64,000 bases of DNA from Elmis aenea (GCA_947652605.1 OX393577.1:22695466-22759465); one strand, 5' to 3'. Positions 44,221 to 55,841 are shown, counted from the first letter of the stretch. Program-made: numbers and translations. Notes: a model not told the origin generated them from the letters alone.

Positions 44221-45594
44221 CAGGGTGGTCCACTTTTTTGTAGCAGAACTTTAACAGTTGATAAAAAAACTTATTTTAAGGTGAATATTTCATATCAACA
44301 TGGGTCTATAAACGCTTCATTTTAAAGATACAAGGTGTTGAAATTTTTGAAAAATATCGATAATTTTTAATCGTTACTCAACCAGTAAATATTATTTAAA
44401 CCAAATTTGGTATAGGTACAGCACAACCTTACAGGTTACCACATTCGATGGGAATGTTAAGCCCCACAAGCAACCAGTGGCGGAGTTGAGGGGGTTTAGT
44501 TTAAATATATTTTATAAAAAAAAACTAGTACGGCCCTGTTTAAAATCAAACTAGAACTTGTTTTTGGGTAGAGTTTTTTCGGTACGCGACAACGGGCGAC
44601 GGTCAACTGGGTCACTTTCAATGAATGTTATAAAAAACTAACACGGCCCTGTTCAAAGTCAAACTCGAACTTGTTGTTGGGTAGAGCATTTTATTCTAAA
44701 CAAAAAGCGTCTCTTGACTTTTCCTCGTATCTGCCATAGTTTCGCGCAGAATTTGATTTATTGTACTATAATCGCAAAAAACTTGCTCATAAGTTCGATC
44801 TAAAAATATCGCGAAAAGCAGAAAAATTGCAAGTTGCAGAGTATATGTTCAAAATGTGGACCATTAATCGTTAATTTGTCGAAACTTCTTTCCACATTAT
44901 TAGCATGTTCTGTTATTAAATACTGCAAAAATCGGTAATTACTTTTTTATTTCGAACATTACCATGGAAAACTAAATCAAATGTCAAATACATAATACGC
45001 TAAATTGCGTAGATGCTTTGGTTATTTCTTTTTTAACAACAATTAAAATGTCGTTTCGTTTAACAAAACAAGAACAAGCCGGTATCCATTTCATTTATGG
45101 ATTTGTAAATGGGAACGCAGCGGAAGCAACTAGGCAGGCTGATTTTTCGCGAGAATAGTAAAATAAATCAAAATCCGCGCTAAACGGTGGCAGATACGAG
45201 GAAAAGTCAAGAGACACTTTTTGTTAAGAATAAAATTTTCTACCCAAAAACAAGTTTGAGGTTCATTTGGAACGGGGCCGTACTAGTTTTTTCACCAAAT
45301 TAATTGAAAGTGAACCCCCACAACTCCACCAATGCAATGGTTGCTTGTGGGGCTTGGCACTCTTACCGAATGTGGCAACCTGTAAAGTGGTGCTGTATAC
45401 CACATTTGGTTTGAATATCTACTGGTTGTAAAACGATTAAAAATTATCGATATTTTTTCGAAAATTTCAACACCCTGCATTTTTATAATGAAGCGTTTAT
45501 GGATCCATGTTGATATGAAATATTCACCTTAAAATGAGTTTGTGTATCGACTGTTAAAGTCCTGCTACAAAATAGTGGACTAACGACTACCCTG
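44221..45594. mobile_element. TA foldback element, family C copy 2
   Basis: Left end cagggtggtccacttttttg; right end cctgctacaaaatagtggac followed by taacgactaccctg (small insertion near the end). TA at 44219-44220 and 45595-45596. Shares arms and centre with 10850-12174, and additionally has a duplicated 'cggccctgtt--aaatcaaactcgaacttgtt' block at 44530-44690 and a coding remnant at 45048-45140. Confidence 0.9.
45048..45140 (+). pseudogene. transposase N-terminal (DUF4817-like HTH) remnant
   Basis: ATG at 45048 opens MSFRLTKQEQAG, then IHFIYGFVNGNAAEATRQA. This matches the 'I-FIYGE-NGNA-EA-RLY' helix-turn-helix start seen in insect proteins annotated with DUF4817, which belong to mariner-like transposases with a DDE/D domain like the remnant at 8100-8539. 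The frame then runs into the inverted-arm sequence (cgcgagaatag), so only about 31 codons remain. It ties family C to the same transposase lineage. Confidence 0.75.
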
Positions 45595-45596
45595 TA

Positions 45597-45949
45597 TAAT
45601 CTTCTTCTTAATCGGTTTCTTTTGTACCTTTGGGTGTCGAATAGGTTTTCCTTATTCTTAATTATGCTCCTCCATTTGTTTCTATCGTTGCCGTTGGTTA
45701 ACTGTGGCACATCTCTTCAGCTGACTTTCTTTCTTTTAGTCTCTGCTTCATATGGTTTTTTTGATCTTTCTGGACTTATTTTCTGTCAATCATTTATATT
45801 TAATATTTATAAAACATTAAAGAGATTAATTTCGCTACACCTACTACAAGCTCCACAAAAGAAATATTTTATTTATGTTGACACGACAGAATTATCTAAG
45901 TTTACCGTTTTAGATGTGTTGGTAGATAGTATCATCTGTCTGCAGCGTT
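45597..45949. other. no gene recognised
   Basis: A 169-codon plus frame from 45622 runs through this stretch into the hAT MITE at 45958; its tail is therefore MITE sequence and its N-terminal part (hydrophobic, LFLSLPLVN) has no recognisable relative. Confidence 0.4.
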
Positions 45950-45957
45950 GTTTAGCT

Positions 45958-46240
45958 CAGGGGTGCGCAAACTTTTCATGCCACGCCCCCATTTTTTTCA
46001 ACATGTCAACTTGCACCCCCGCAATTTTTTGTGTTGCTTTAAAGTTAGCAGGCATAAATAATTTTCGATCAACCTATACGAAATATTACAGAAATACAAC
46101 ATTGTCAACAGAAAAAATATATAAAATGTGAAAAAAACTAAACATTTTCTTCAAAAACTATATCATGGCTGTCATTGCGCCCCCCGCATCGTTCGTCGCG
46201 CCCCCAAATAGGGTCGCGCCCCCTAGTTTGCGCATCCCTG
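45958..46240. mobile_element. hAT MITE (caggggtgcgcaaac ends)
   Basis: Starts caggggtgcgcaaacttttc, ends ctagtttgcgcatccctg. Subterminal cacgccccc and gcgcccccc blocks are inverted. Flanks gtttagct and gttagcta share ttagct, which suggests an 8-bp duplication with a one-base slip. Confidence 0.8.
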
Positions 46241-46248
46241 GTTAGCTA

Positions 46249-46853
46249 ACGTAACTATAATATCGTTTTAAGAGGTTATCGATCACTGGGCGTGCAGTGC
46301 CTCATTTCCGGAACGTTTTCTTTTTTATCGGAAAACATTATTTAATTTACATCGACCATTACGTGTAAACGCGGTATGTTTCTCTTCCAATCAACAATCC
46401 TCAGCTTACTAATAAGAAGTGACGGATGTCCTGGTAATCTGGTTACGACGTCTATGATCCTTGATCACGTTGGTACCGATTATATCAATAGTTTGTTCGA
46501 CTCGCTCAAATGAGTTGTAATTTGCACTTCGCTAACAACATCGACGGCTCGTACCTGTGATAATTTCTCTCGTGTCAGGTGATTGATTGCACTTAATGCA
46601 TTATCGACGAAATTAAATTTTCGTTACATATTGTTGACGCGTCAGTGAAATTGTTGGTGGTATTTTAATCCTACATCAGGGGCTGACTGAGGCTCAGGTC
46701 GGAATATTGCAAAATTAAACTTTTAATTCTGATGTTTGTGAACATAGGATGCTTGGCCTTTGAACAGGTGACCTGAATAATGTACAATTTTGAAAATCTG
46801 CTTTTATGTCATCTCAAGTTACTGTTGGGAAGCAATTATTATTGATAATTATG
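46249..46853. other. no gene recognised
   Basis: Composition more balanced than the average here; no motif or element end identified. Confidence 0.4.
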
Positions 46854-46861
46854 CTTAAAGT

Positions 46862-47616
46862 TAGGCCTACCATATTTTTGTAAAGTCAAACCGGGACACG
46901 CGAACCTTTTTTTTTTAATCATAAGAGATAGGCATTCAAAGTGGGGAGGACAAAATGCGCCGCGATTTTTTTGAGTTTTGAAAGTTCAAAAGTGTTTTAT
47001 TGCGAAGTTAGAGTACTTTACCATCATCCAAAATTATAGAGTTACGGCAGAATCTTTTCTGATTTTTTTTACCAGATTGCCCATGCCTTCTAAAAAATTA
47101 TTAGTAATAAAGGTAAAAACTTTTACTAAAAATTTCCATTTAGGTATAGGTAGGAACTATAAACATAAGATTTATATGAATTTAAAAAAGCAGTCAACAA
47201 TTTTAAAAACATGTAAAAACATAATCTTGTGCTCTAAATTTATTTTATTGTTGCTTGTTCAAATAGCTCTAAAGTTTATAAAAACAAAGCATACATAACT
47301 ATGAATATCTTCAATGGCATGCATACAGCATACACATTAATATTTTCCCACGAAAACGCGTATGTCCGCCCCAAAAACGTGCAATTGGCAAACCTATAAC
47401 ACCCGCGCAAAGACGTTTCACAACAAAATGACAGTGAAACACGGTTTTCTTAGCTCCTCGCGCTTTTTGTTACCCGCGTGGACAGATTTCACAAAAAAAT
47501 CGGTTCGGGATATTTTTTTTTCAGAAACCGGGACAAACGCAAAACCGACCGGGACACCGAGACATAACCTCTAAACCGGGACTGTCCCGGCTAAACCGGG
47601 ACGTATGGTAGGCCTA
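46862..47616. mobile_element. MITE with taggcctaccat ends and 8-bp target duplication
   Basis: Starts taggcctaccatatttttg, ends acgtatggtaggccta. The exact 8-bp repeat cttaaagt lies on both sides (46854-46861, 47617-47624). Subterminal aaccgggacac / cccggctaaaccgggac blocks are present at both ends. The 8-bp duplication suggests hAT, although the terminal bases are not CAGGG. Confidence 0.88.
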
Positions 47617-47624
47617 CTTAAAGT

Positions 47625-48123
47625 TGATATAAAAGACGACTAGGAATACTTAATTACTTTTCAAACACGTTGATTGTAATTCGCAAATGAAAATGATTAA
47701 ATTTGGAGACCTCAAAGAAAAATTATTGTCCCTCAATTACTTTAAGTTACGATTTAAAGTTTTTTTAAATGAATATTGAAAAAAGTGCGAAGACCTTAAC
47801 CTTTTTTAGACTATCTAGGACTCCTAATTCTTTTTAATATTACGTAAGCATTCGTAAACATAACTTGGAGGTCACCCCATGTCTAGGTTAACTAACGGAA
47901 AATTGTTTTTTTACGACCACTAATGTAAGTGACTCTTACCGTACAGCCTGCATGCATAGTAAGTGGGTCCTTACGCACGGTAAGCAAAACGCACACTCGT
48001 TTAGAAATGTCAAAGTAGACTTACGTCAAAATTCACAAACAATGTAATTACTACTAATTACATGTGTATATGAGCAAAAAAGCCGTTAGTCGTGGGTATT
48101 ATGTGATCGTAGAAAAAGTATGC
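47625..48123. other. no gene recognised
   Basis: Contains a short ttacgcacggtaag / cttaccgt palindromic area near 47935-47995; nothing else recognised. Confidence 0.4.
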
Positions 48124-48245
48124 TACATAACACGAGTTGTAAAGCAATTACACATTCGTGGAAAAACGCACTCGCCACTACGCGGCTCCTTGCGCAACTT
48201 TTCCACTCTCGTGCGTAATATACTTCTTACAACTCTCGTTATGTA
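48124..48245. mobile_element. 122-bp palindromic MITE
   Basis: tacataacacgagttgta (48124-48141) is inverted relative to tacaactctcgttatgta (48228-48245). The centre has acattcgtggaaaaacgcac and gcgcaacttttccactctcg, also partly inverted. Its right end directly abuts the TA foldback at 48249. Confidence 0.75.
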
Positions 48246-48248
48246 ATA

Positions 48249-49383
48249 CAGGGGTGCTTTTTTCGATGCTCACCATTGCTATCTTGGAAACGGTAAGAGA
48301 TTTTCAGATTGGTAACCAACATACCTTTTTCCTTTCAAAAAACTTGTTGAAATTTGAAAATTTGTATAAATAATCTATAAAACCGCGAATGTTCTGAAAA
48401 ACAATTGAAATTATAATATAAATAAAAGTGACACAACATTTTATAGGTCTAATAAAATAACGAAATGACAATAAATTTAAAACACCAGATAAATAATTAT
48501 TTAAATTGTTTAAAGTGCGCGCCGTTATGTATGATGTAGTGGTTAGTCATCAAATTCATTTCGTCCACTGCCTTTAGGATAGTTTGTCTGGAAATAGATT
48601 CGAAAGCATTTTTGATTTTACGGCGAAGAAGTTCAATATTATCCGTTAGGGTTGCATAAACAACATCAATGTAAAAGTAATCCATAGGCGTTAAACATGG
48701 CGATCGCGGAGGCCAATGAACAGGACGAAACGTACCAAGTCATGAATTTTGAAAGCGTATATCTAAATTAATATCCTTTTACAATGCGGGCGTTGTGAGG
48801 ACTAGCTCCTTCTTGCTGAAACTACTGATGATTTTGAATTGTTAATAATGGCAATTCGCCTAACATATCTTCTAAATATGTTTCCAACAATCTTAATTTC
48901 GTTATCATTAGACCAATAAAATGTTCTGTAGCTTTTATTTATATCATAGTTTCAATTGTTTTTTAGAGCATTCTTGATTTTATGAATTATTTACACAAAT
49001 TTTAAAATTTCAACAAGTTTTTTGAAAGAAAAAAGGCATGTTGGTTACCAATCTGAAAAGCTAATTTTTTTGTCTGTCTGATGGTGTAAAAATTCAATAT
49101 GGCGGCCATATGTGTTGACGTCATCAAACCCAGGACGGTCAAAAACATAGAGTTGTCAAGTTTAAATTAAATAGTGTCAATGGTAGGGAAGATAATGATA
49201 TTTTTCTAAAATCACATTTTTCAGTTTTTTTGTAATAAATCAAAAACGAATCAAAATATCCAGGATTTTTTTCAGATTCTTAATCGCCATAAAAATGCGC
49301 AACTTTTCTCTAATTTAACCGACCTTGTATCTCTTACCGTTTCCAAGATAGTAATGGTGAGCATCGAAAAAAGCACCGCCCTG
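48249..49383. mobile_element. TA foldback element, family F
   Basis: The left end caggggtgcttttttcgatg with tatcttggaaacggtaagag is inverted relative to ccgtttccaagatagtaatg and catcgaaaaaagcaccgccctg. TA at 48247-48248 and 49384-49385. Arms also share ggttaccaacatgcc-like and aacttgttgaaatttg-like blocks. It carries a reverse-oriented transposase remnant in its centre. Confidence 0.92.
48485..48930 (-). pseudogene. mariner-like DDE/D transposase, C-terminal remnant
   Basis: Minus strand reads LETYLEDMLGELPLL, then FQQEGASPHNARIV (the family has QQDGAPPH, so the second catalytic Asp is Glu here). After decayed codons come HWPPRSPCLTPMDYFYID with the third catalytic Asp, then LLRRKIKNAFESIS and the C-terminal end NGAHFKQFK plus stop. 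It is the same lineage as 8100-8539 but a separate copy, in the opposite orientation. One stop precedes FQQEG and a frameshift lies between the two catalytic blocks. It sits inside the family F palindrome and is probably the remnant of its autonomous ancestor. Confidence 0.85.
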
Positions 49384-49385
49384 TA

Positions 49386-50192
49386 TACTATTACACCCTC
49401 CAAATAGTTAGTCCGTCCCTATGCTTCCACCGTTTACATTAATCTTAATTTAAAATGCAAAAATCGATACAACCATGTCGAATTTGTTGATTTAATGTTA
49501 TTTGCGCGAGTTTCGTTACAATTAAAAGTTCTGACGAGTACTCGTTATCTCCTGAACAAATTTAACTCCATTTATTCTTGAGATCTCGTAATGATCTTTA
49601 CGGGATTGAACGGTCTCCCGCTAACGGCGTCTTGTTTAATTTGAATTTTATTAATTTCATTAGCGTGGAGTTAGCTATGCTCTTTATATAATTTTGCCGT
49701 AGAGTTTTGCCAGATTTTTAGTGAAGTTGGCATAACTGGGACATGAATTACTCCTCCTAACTTATAAACATGAAAGTTTTTGCTGTATTTGCATTTCGAG
49801 ATATATTAGATTGCCTAAAAGAATATTACGCGTATCAAACTTTTTTAAATGGAAATAAAATACTTGTTATATTTAAATTTAAAAAAAGGTATCTATGAAT
49901 TTAGAACTGCCGTTGAAGGTTTTTTATTTGAATATCTTTAAATAACGCGTTTTTTTTTTGTAAGCAACGCCTTTATAATGGTTCTGAGTTCTGGGTCGTG
50001 GGGAGTTTACCACCAATAAGCAATAACACATATTTTAGATCAGTTTTTAGGATTTTTGTAAATATCTAGTCATTAAATTGACTCTACTTCTCCAAATTAA
50101 TTAAGATATTAGTAAAAAAAAAGTCTGTGCTTAGTTTTGACATTATTTTTGGGAAATGTACAAACTTAGCACTTTATTTAGGCAATAGTGTG
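49386..50192. other. no gene recognised
   Basis: No element ends or frames that I can support; AT-rich except for about 49560-49640. Confidence 0.4.
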
Positions 50193-50194
50193 TA

Positions 50195-50788
50195 CAGGGT
50201 GCTCAAAATTCGATGGGATTACATGGGTATCTCGCTTAATAGTCAAGATAGAGAAACGATTAAATTACCAAAAATGTGCAGTTTTTTGAGACAAACTCGC
50301 AACAGTTATCAAATATATTTTATCATTTCTGATGTTTTTTTTTTTTTGTTTTATAACCTAGTTTTTGTTTCTTATCTTTAAAAAAATTAAAAAAACCTTT
50401 GTAACTTGCGTATTATTGAAAATAAATACATCAACCTTTATATATTCGGAAAGGGAAAAAAATAAGTAATTTAAATAGGTCATAGACAACTATAGCTTCT
50501 ATTTAAAAAAAGGTGAGTTTATGTCATAACTTTTTAAAGGCGAGCGTAATTTTTTTTAGTACTATACTTTTTCGATATTTGCAACAATAACGGAGATATG
50601 ACACATTATAAATATAACACAAAAACAGTTGTACTTTAATAACACAAAAAACGGAAATGATGGAATATTTTTAAAAACGGTTCTGAGTTTGCCCTAAAAG
50701 ACTGCACATTTTTGGTAATTTAACCGTTTCTCTATCTTGACTATCAATCGAGATACTCATGTAATCCCATCGAATTTGTATCACCATG
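50195..50788. mobile_element. TA foldback element, family A copy 2
   Basis: Left end cagggtgctcaaaattcgat, ggtatctcgcttaatagtca; right end inverted (gatactcatgtaatcccatc, gaatttgtatcaccatg). TA at 50193-50194 and 50789-50790. Same family as 2943 and 55204. Its right TA is also the left TA of the next element. Confidence 0.9.
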
Positions 50789-50790
50789 TA

Positions 50791-52711
50791 CAGGGTGGCC
50801 TATTTTCGATGCCCATACAGGGTATCTCGGTTATTATGAGAGATACAAAAAACCAGGGACTGAGAACGGAACGAAAACGAAAACGTTAAACGAAATTAAC
50901 CGAAATTTTTTTAAGAACTAAAACGAAACCGAAACCGAAATTATTATTTTTCGTTCAAGAACGAAAACGAAATAAATATTTTCCAAAACCGGTTTTAACC
51001 GGTTTTGTCGCTATTTCAATTTTATTTGTTAAATACAAACGCGAATTTACCTTCTGTGCTGGGGAGACTCCACGAGGCAGTAAAAAATCTCACTTGAAAT
51101 AAGTGAGCTTCACTTCTCTCCATATATTTACGTGAATATGTATTAACAACTTTATTGTTTATACTTGCAATTTCGTGTACCACAATTTACGGTACAGATA
51201 TTCTCTATTTCTAATTTGTTTTTTAGATCATCAATATAGAATATACGCTTGATTGTATATATATTATCAATGTGTATGTTTTATTTGCGTTTAGACATAA
51301 TAATAGTAAAATTTATTGTTACTTCGAAAAGGACTAATGTAAAAAAAGATTTATTGGAAGATGTGTTGCTAGTAAGATTTAACGGAATGTGAAAATGTTT
51401 ATTGTATGGTATTTACAAACTATAAAGTTAAAGTATATTTCAAGTTAATATAAGTTTTTTTTAAATATCTTTTTTATTTATAACATTTAGTAAATTATCC
51501 ACTTGAATTTATTCTTTTGTCTTTTTAAATAATTACAGCAGGATCTTATTTAATTCAAATGCATAGATTTTTAGTACTAAAACAAATTTAAAACAGCTCT
51601 TGCTATATTTTCATATTTTTAGATAATCGTGTGTCTAATTTAACCTAATCACGTTGTGTTTTTGAACCTTGCGGGTGTTAAACTTAATAAAATGGTTAAA
51701 TGTTAATGTGTTTAACGATTTGGTAAATTTAATATGGCGATGGTTCGCCAGTCTAAAATATGCTGTCCGTGAGCATCAAACCCCATCCTCATCGTTTATA
51801 TTTTAGTTAAGACGCAAATATTGTTATCGTATTTATATAGAGGGTTGTGGTGACTAGAAAAAAAAATATTGTAAAACCGGTTTTAACCGTTATTATTTCG
51901 GTTCACGAAAACGAAAAAAGAATTTTTTCGGTTAGAACGAAAAGAACGAAAACGATATATTTCGTTTTCGTTCCGAACAGAAACGAACGGAATTTTTTTT
52001 CGTTTTTAGTCCCTGCAAAAAACTAAGTACGTACTCTCGATATCTTTTTTCGAGAGAAATTCATTGCTGAAATCAAATTTTTGATATCTTTTTTATTTTC
52101 GAAATGTAGGCAAAAAACGATTTTTGGCACCTTTCAAAAATGTTAAATATCTCGCTTAAACGAAAAGATAGAGAAAAACTTTAAATACATTTTTGGCATG
52201 GTTTTTTATTCTTAAAAAGATAGCGATGTTAAATTTTTTTTACTCATATAATTAGCGATATATTACACCTAACTTTCTTATTTTAAATGGCCACTATACT
52301 ATAAGCAAATTATAATTTTTGAAAAGCGCAAAAAGTAAGCTTTCATTTATGTCAAAGCCAACTTGGTTGTCATTTAAAATAAGAAAGTTAGGTGTAATAT
52401 ATCAATATTTGTAAGAGTAAAAAAAAAATTGAACATTGCTATCTTATTAAGGACTAGGACAAAAAACCGTGCTAAAAAGGTTTTAAAAGTTTTTCTCTAT
52501 TTTTTCGTTTAAGCGAGATATTTGGCATTTTTGAAAATTGCCAAAAATCGGTTTGGGCTATATTTCGAAAATTAAAAAATATATCAAAAATCTGTTTAAG
52601 GCAATGAATTTCTCTCGAAAAAAGAAATCGAGACTACGTACTTAGTTTATTTTTCTATCTCTGATAATAACCGAGAAACCCAGCATTGGGCATCGAAAAT
52701 AGGCCACCCTG
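50791..52711. mobile_element. TA foldback element, family G, hosting a hAT element
   Basis: Left end cagggtggcctattttcgat, ggtatctcggttattatgag; right end inverted (ctctgataataaccgagaaac, catcgaaaataggccaccctg). TA at 50789-50790 and 52712-52713. Inner arms share ttaaatggccac / tcatttaaaataagaaag and ctcgcttaaacgaaaa blocks. The left arm is interrupted by a 1162-bp hAT element. Confidence 0.9.
50854..52015. mobile_element. hAT element with gaacgaaaacg ends, 8-bp target duplication
   Basis: Starts cagggactgagaacggaacg, ends cgtttttagtccctg. The exact 8-bp repeat caaaaaac lies at 50846-50853 and 52016-52023. Ends contain repeated aacgaaaacgaa and accggttttaaccgg blocks in inverted orientation. 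No transposase frame in the AT-rich centre. Confidence 0.92.
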
Positions 52712-52713
52712 TA

Positions 52714-53689
52714 CAATAGGTCCCGTGGGTACGTCTGCTTATCTATTTTGGACGCCATATTTTTGTATTTTATAGTCAGATGATAACAATTTTAACTCAG
52801 TTTCTGATGGTAAGTTTGTTATTACATTTAAGGTATTTTTATACGTAGATATCATATATGTCTAAACACCTACGTCAGTTGATGTCAAGTTGTTGAAAAC
52901 TTAAAGCTTTACTACTGCATAAATAACATTCAATTATTTTTATAAACGAGAAAAGACAACGAGGACGAGAAATTATTATCCACTGATGTGATTTTTAAGA
53001 AAAACGTTGCCTTTTCTTTCCTTCGCGATCATCTCTGACAGAACTACTTCGCGTTATTTGATGGGAAACAAGAAAATTGTTAAAAGCTAGGAAGCGGTGC
53101 GCAGGAAACGACAAGAAGTTTTATTTTTTATTCATGGAACATATGGTGTTGATGGGAAGGTGTTTATATTTGATAAGAAAACAAGCGCCTGTAGTTGAAA
53201 CGATAAATTTTCAAGTTTTAAACCCGGTTATAAAACCAGTCCAATTAAATCGTTCACACAATAAAATTCCAAGAAGGAAAATTCAGCGCTTGACACCGCC
53301 GCAACCCCCGGAATACGTATTAGCAAGTAAATCTGTACAAATTACACTTTCAAATACATTTAAATAAGGCTAGTTTGAATTAAATTACACGTTTTTTCTT
53401 TTTAATTAGCCCAGAAAGGTGGAAAAGATGTTAGTATATGTATGTGGGTAGACTGAGGAATACAAGTGCTCGAATATTCATATATTCATGGAAACTGTAA
53501 TATATGGAATAATTAGGTTACATTCAAATTAGTATATTTGTTACTAAAAAATAGTGCAGATAAAATGTATGATGACGAATGAATACAAACTTTATTTTAT
53601 TGTGGACCGTCATTTTATAAATTTGGATCGGTCTTACGTTCCAAACTTTTTTTATTTTATTTCTTTTTTTATTTCCGCGGAGGTGGTCC
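52714..53689. other. no recognised gene; one unassigned frame
   Basis: A 96-codon plus frame at 53077-53367 is basic and proline-containing (PRRKIQRLTPPQPPEYVLAS) and ends at a TAA. I see no known domain. It could be a terminal exon or chance; no splice acceptor is convincing. Confidence 0.3.
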
Positions 53690-54246
53690 CCTTTCGGGTT
53701 CCTGTACTGCGACCTATTGGTCTATTGTACCCTCTGGTGATAGCCCCTTAAACAAGTCCTGTGTTTTTGAAATACTCCAGGATTTTCTTAAGGGTGTTTT
53801 TCTTAACGCTTCTTGGTTGGCTTTTTCCATCCCTAGAAGTCTAAGCCGATAGTGTAGTACGCATATTACGTGGAGAGGGTTTCTTCTTCTTCATCACATC
53901 CTCTGCATATACAGGTCTCTGAGAGTCCTATTATGTAGAAGTGTTTGTTTAGCCCACAGCGTCCTGTGGCTGTTTGATGTCTTCTCTGCTCATCCTGAGC
54001 ATATTTTTTGTCTTTTCTTTAGAGATCATTGACAGGATAGCCTTAGAATGGGCTTGTCCTGCAAGTTTTTTCCAATAAGCATTATGTCCTTGTATTAATA
54101 TGTCATTAAGACAACGCTTGCCTGTTCCATAGGATGTACCAACTGCGGGTTCTGGTGCGTAGAAAGGTGTCTCGCTGCCAATTTTGGCTAGGCGATCTGC
54201 CTTCTCGTTTCCTGGTATACTACCTAGTGTGCCCTGGGCAAGCTTT
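53690..54246 (-). pseudogene. LINE fragment: RNase H end and C-terminal zinc-finger region
   Basis: Minus strand reads GTLGSIPGNEKADRLAKIGS, the 'GH-GI-GNE-AD-LA--G' end of a retrotransposon RNase H domain. It is followed by QAHSKAILSMISKEKTKNML, DIKQPQDAVG, remnants of a Cys/His-rich region, and SVKKNTLKKILEYFKNTGLV near the C-terminus. This layout fits R1/Jockey-like LINEs that encode RNase H. The catalytic N-terminal part of the RNase H is cut off where the TA-element fragment begins. Stops and frameshifts are present. Confidence 0.75.
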
Positions 54247-54376
54247 CGATTTTTGTCAAAGCCAACTATAATATATCGATATTTTTATGAGAAATTGAGA
54301 CTACGTACTTAGTTTTTTTTATATCTCTGATAATAACTGAGATACCCTGGATAGGCATCGAAAATTGGCCACCTTG
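54247..54376. mobile_element. right end of a family G TA element
   Basis: gtcaaagccaactataatat, actacgtacttagttttttt, taactgagataccctgg, catcgaaaattggccaccttg then TA. This matches the right arm of 50791-52711 block by block. The left part is missing; the LINE fragment abuts it. Confidence 0.8.
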
Positions 54377-54378
54377 TA

Positions 54379-55201
54379 CATATTTATGATTGTAGGTAGA
54401 TAAAGAACAAAATATTTTGCGAAACTATGAACATAATATTCGGTTTACTTTTGAGAAATATCTGATCACGTTTCAAAAAAGTAGTTAAAAACCAAGTAAT
54501 GACAATTTCACAATTTATATGGGATTAATTAATTAATTCAAACTGATATTGCTTGCAATCATACAAAAACTTTTTGATTAGTATATAACGCCGATATTAC
54601 ATGGCAGTAATATTGTCCATTCATCCATTTGAATCACGTTATAATAATAAATTATCTGTTACATTCGATAGAAAACCGCAGATCCATAAAATCAAAATAG
54701 ATATGTATGTCGAAAATTTATGCTCAAAATTCATGACCTCGTGAAATATGTATCGTTTCAAGAGTACATGAGTCGGAATAATTGAAACGGGGAGCAGTTT
54801 AATAAACCGAAGGAGGGTTGCTAGCTTGGCAGTACCTGCAGAACTCGTCTACATGCATTTACATCGAATCATCAGCCCGGAAAATTTGAAAAAAAAACCC
54901 TAACCGCTTAGTTTTCCCGATATGCACTGGCTTAACTAACATATTATGTTGACTCCAACATCCGGGTTGATATTACAAATACCTCCTGGATTAAATTAGA
55001 AGCTAATTTCAACACGACGTATTATTCAAAATTGTATATCTTCGGGGTATATCAAAAAAGTAAAAATAATAAGTTGCATGAAGTACACCAAAACTGTTTA
55101 TAAAAATTGGTTTGAAAGCTACGTGAAAATAATTGAAAATATGTAAAAGCTGTTGAAATTTTATTGTTTGTAGATTTTTTTGGAAACGGAGTATGTACAT
55201 G
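54379..55201. other. no gene recognised
   Basis: AT-rich unique-looking DNA; the minus frame near 55009-55215 overlaps the next element end and is not supported. Confidence 0.4.
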
Positions 55202-55203
55202 TA

Positions 55204-55841
55204 CAGGGTGATCAAAATTTCATGGGATTACATGGGTATCTCGCTTAATAGTCAATATAAAGAAACGGTTAAATTACCAAAACTGTGCAGTTTTTTAAGA
55301 CAAACTCAGAACCGTATTTAAAAATATCATTTCCGGTTTTTGAGTTATTAGAAAAAAACTGTTTTTATGTTGTATTTATAATGTGTCATATTTCTCTTAT
55401 TGTTGTAAATATCGAAAAAGTTTGTAATGATTATTTTTAGATATATTTATGTAGATTTTGATAGTACTTATAAAATTATTTTTGCGCTCGCCGTTAAAAT
55501 GTAATGACACAAACTTACCTTTTTTTAAATGAAAGCTATAGTTGGCTATAACCTATTTAAATTCCTTATTTTTTTCATATTCCAAATATATAGGGGTTAA
55601 TGTATTTATTTTCAATAATACGCAAGTTACAAAAGCTTTTTAATTTTTTTAAAGTTGAAAAACAAAAAGTAGGCTGTGAAAACAAAAAAAAAAACAAGAA
55701 AAACCGAAAATAATAGAATATATTTGAAAACGGTTTTGAGTTTGTCTCAAAAAACTGCACATTTTTGGTAATTTAACCGCGTCTCTATCTTGACTATTGA
55801 ACGAGATACCCATGTAATCTCATCGAATTTGTACCACCCTG
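55204..55841. mobile_element. TA foldback element, family A copy 3
   Basis: Left end cagggtgatcaaaatttcat, ggtatctcgcttaatagtca; right end inverted (acgagatacccatgtaatct, catcgaatttgtaccaccctg). TA at 55202-55203 and 55842-55843. Closest to 50195-50788. Confidence 0.92.

Noticed and set aside
45622..46131. 169-codon plus frame
   Set aside because: The last third is hAT MITE sequence and the rest is hydrophobic without relatives.
46978..47298. 106-codon lysine-rich plus frame
   Set aside because: It is inside a MITE with defined ends and 8-bp duplication; AT-rich composition explains the lysines.
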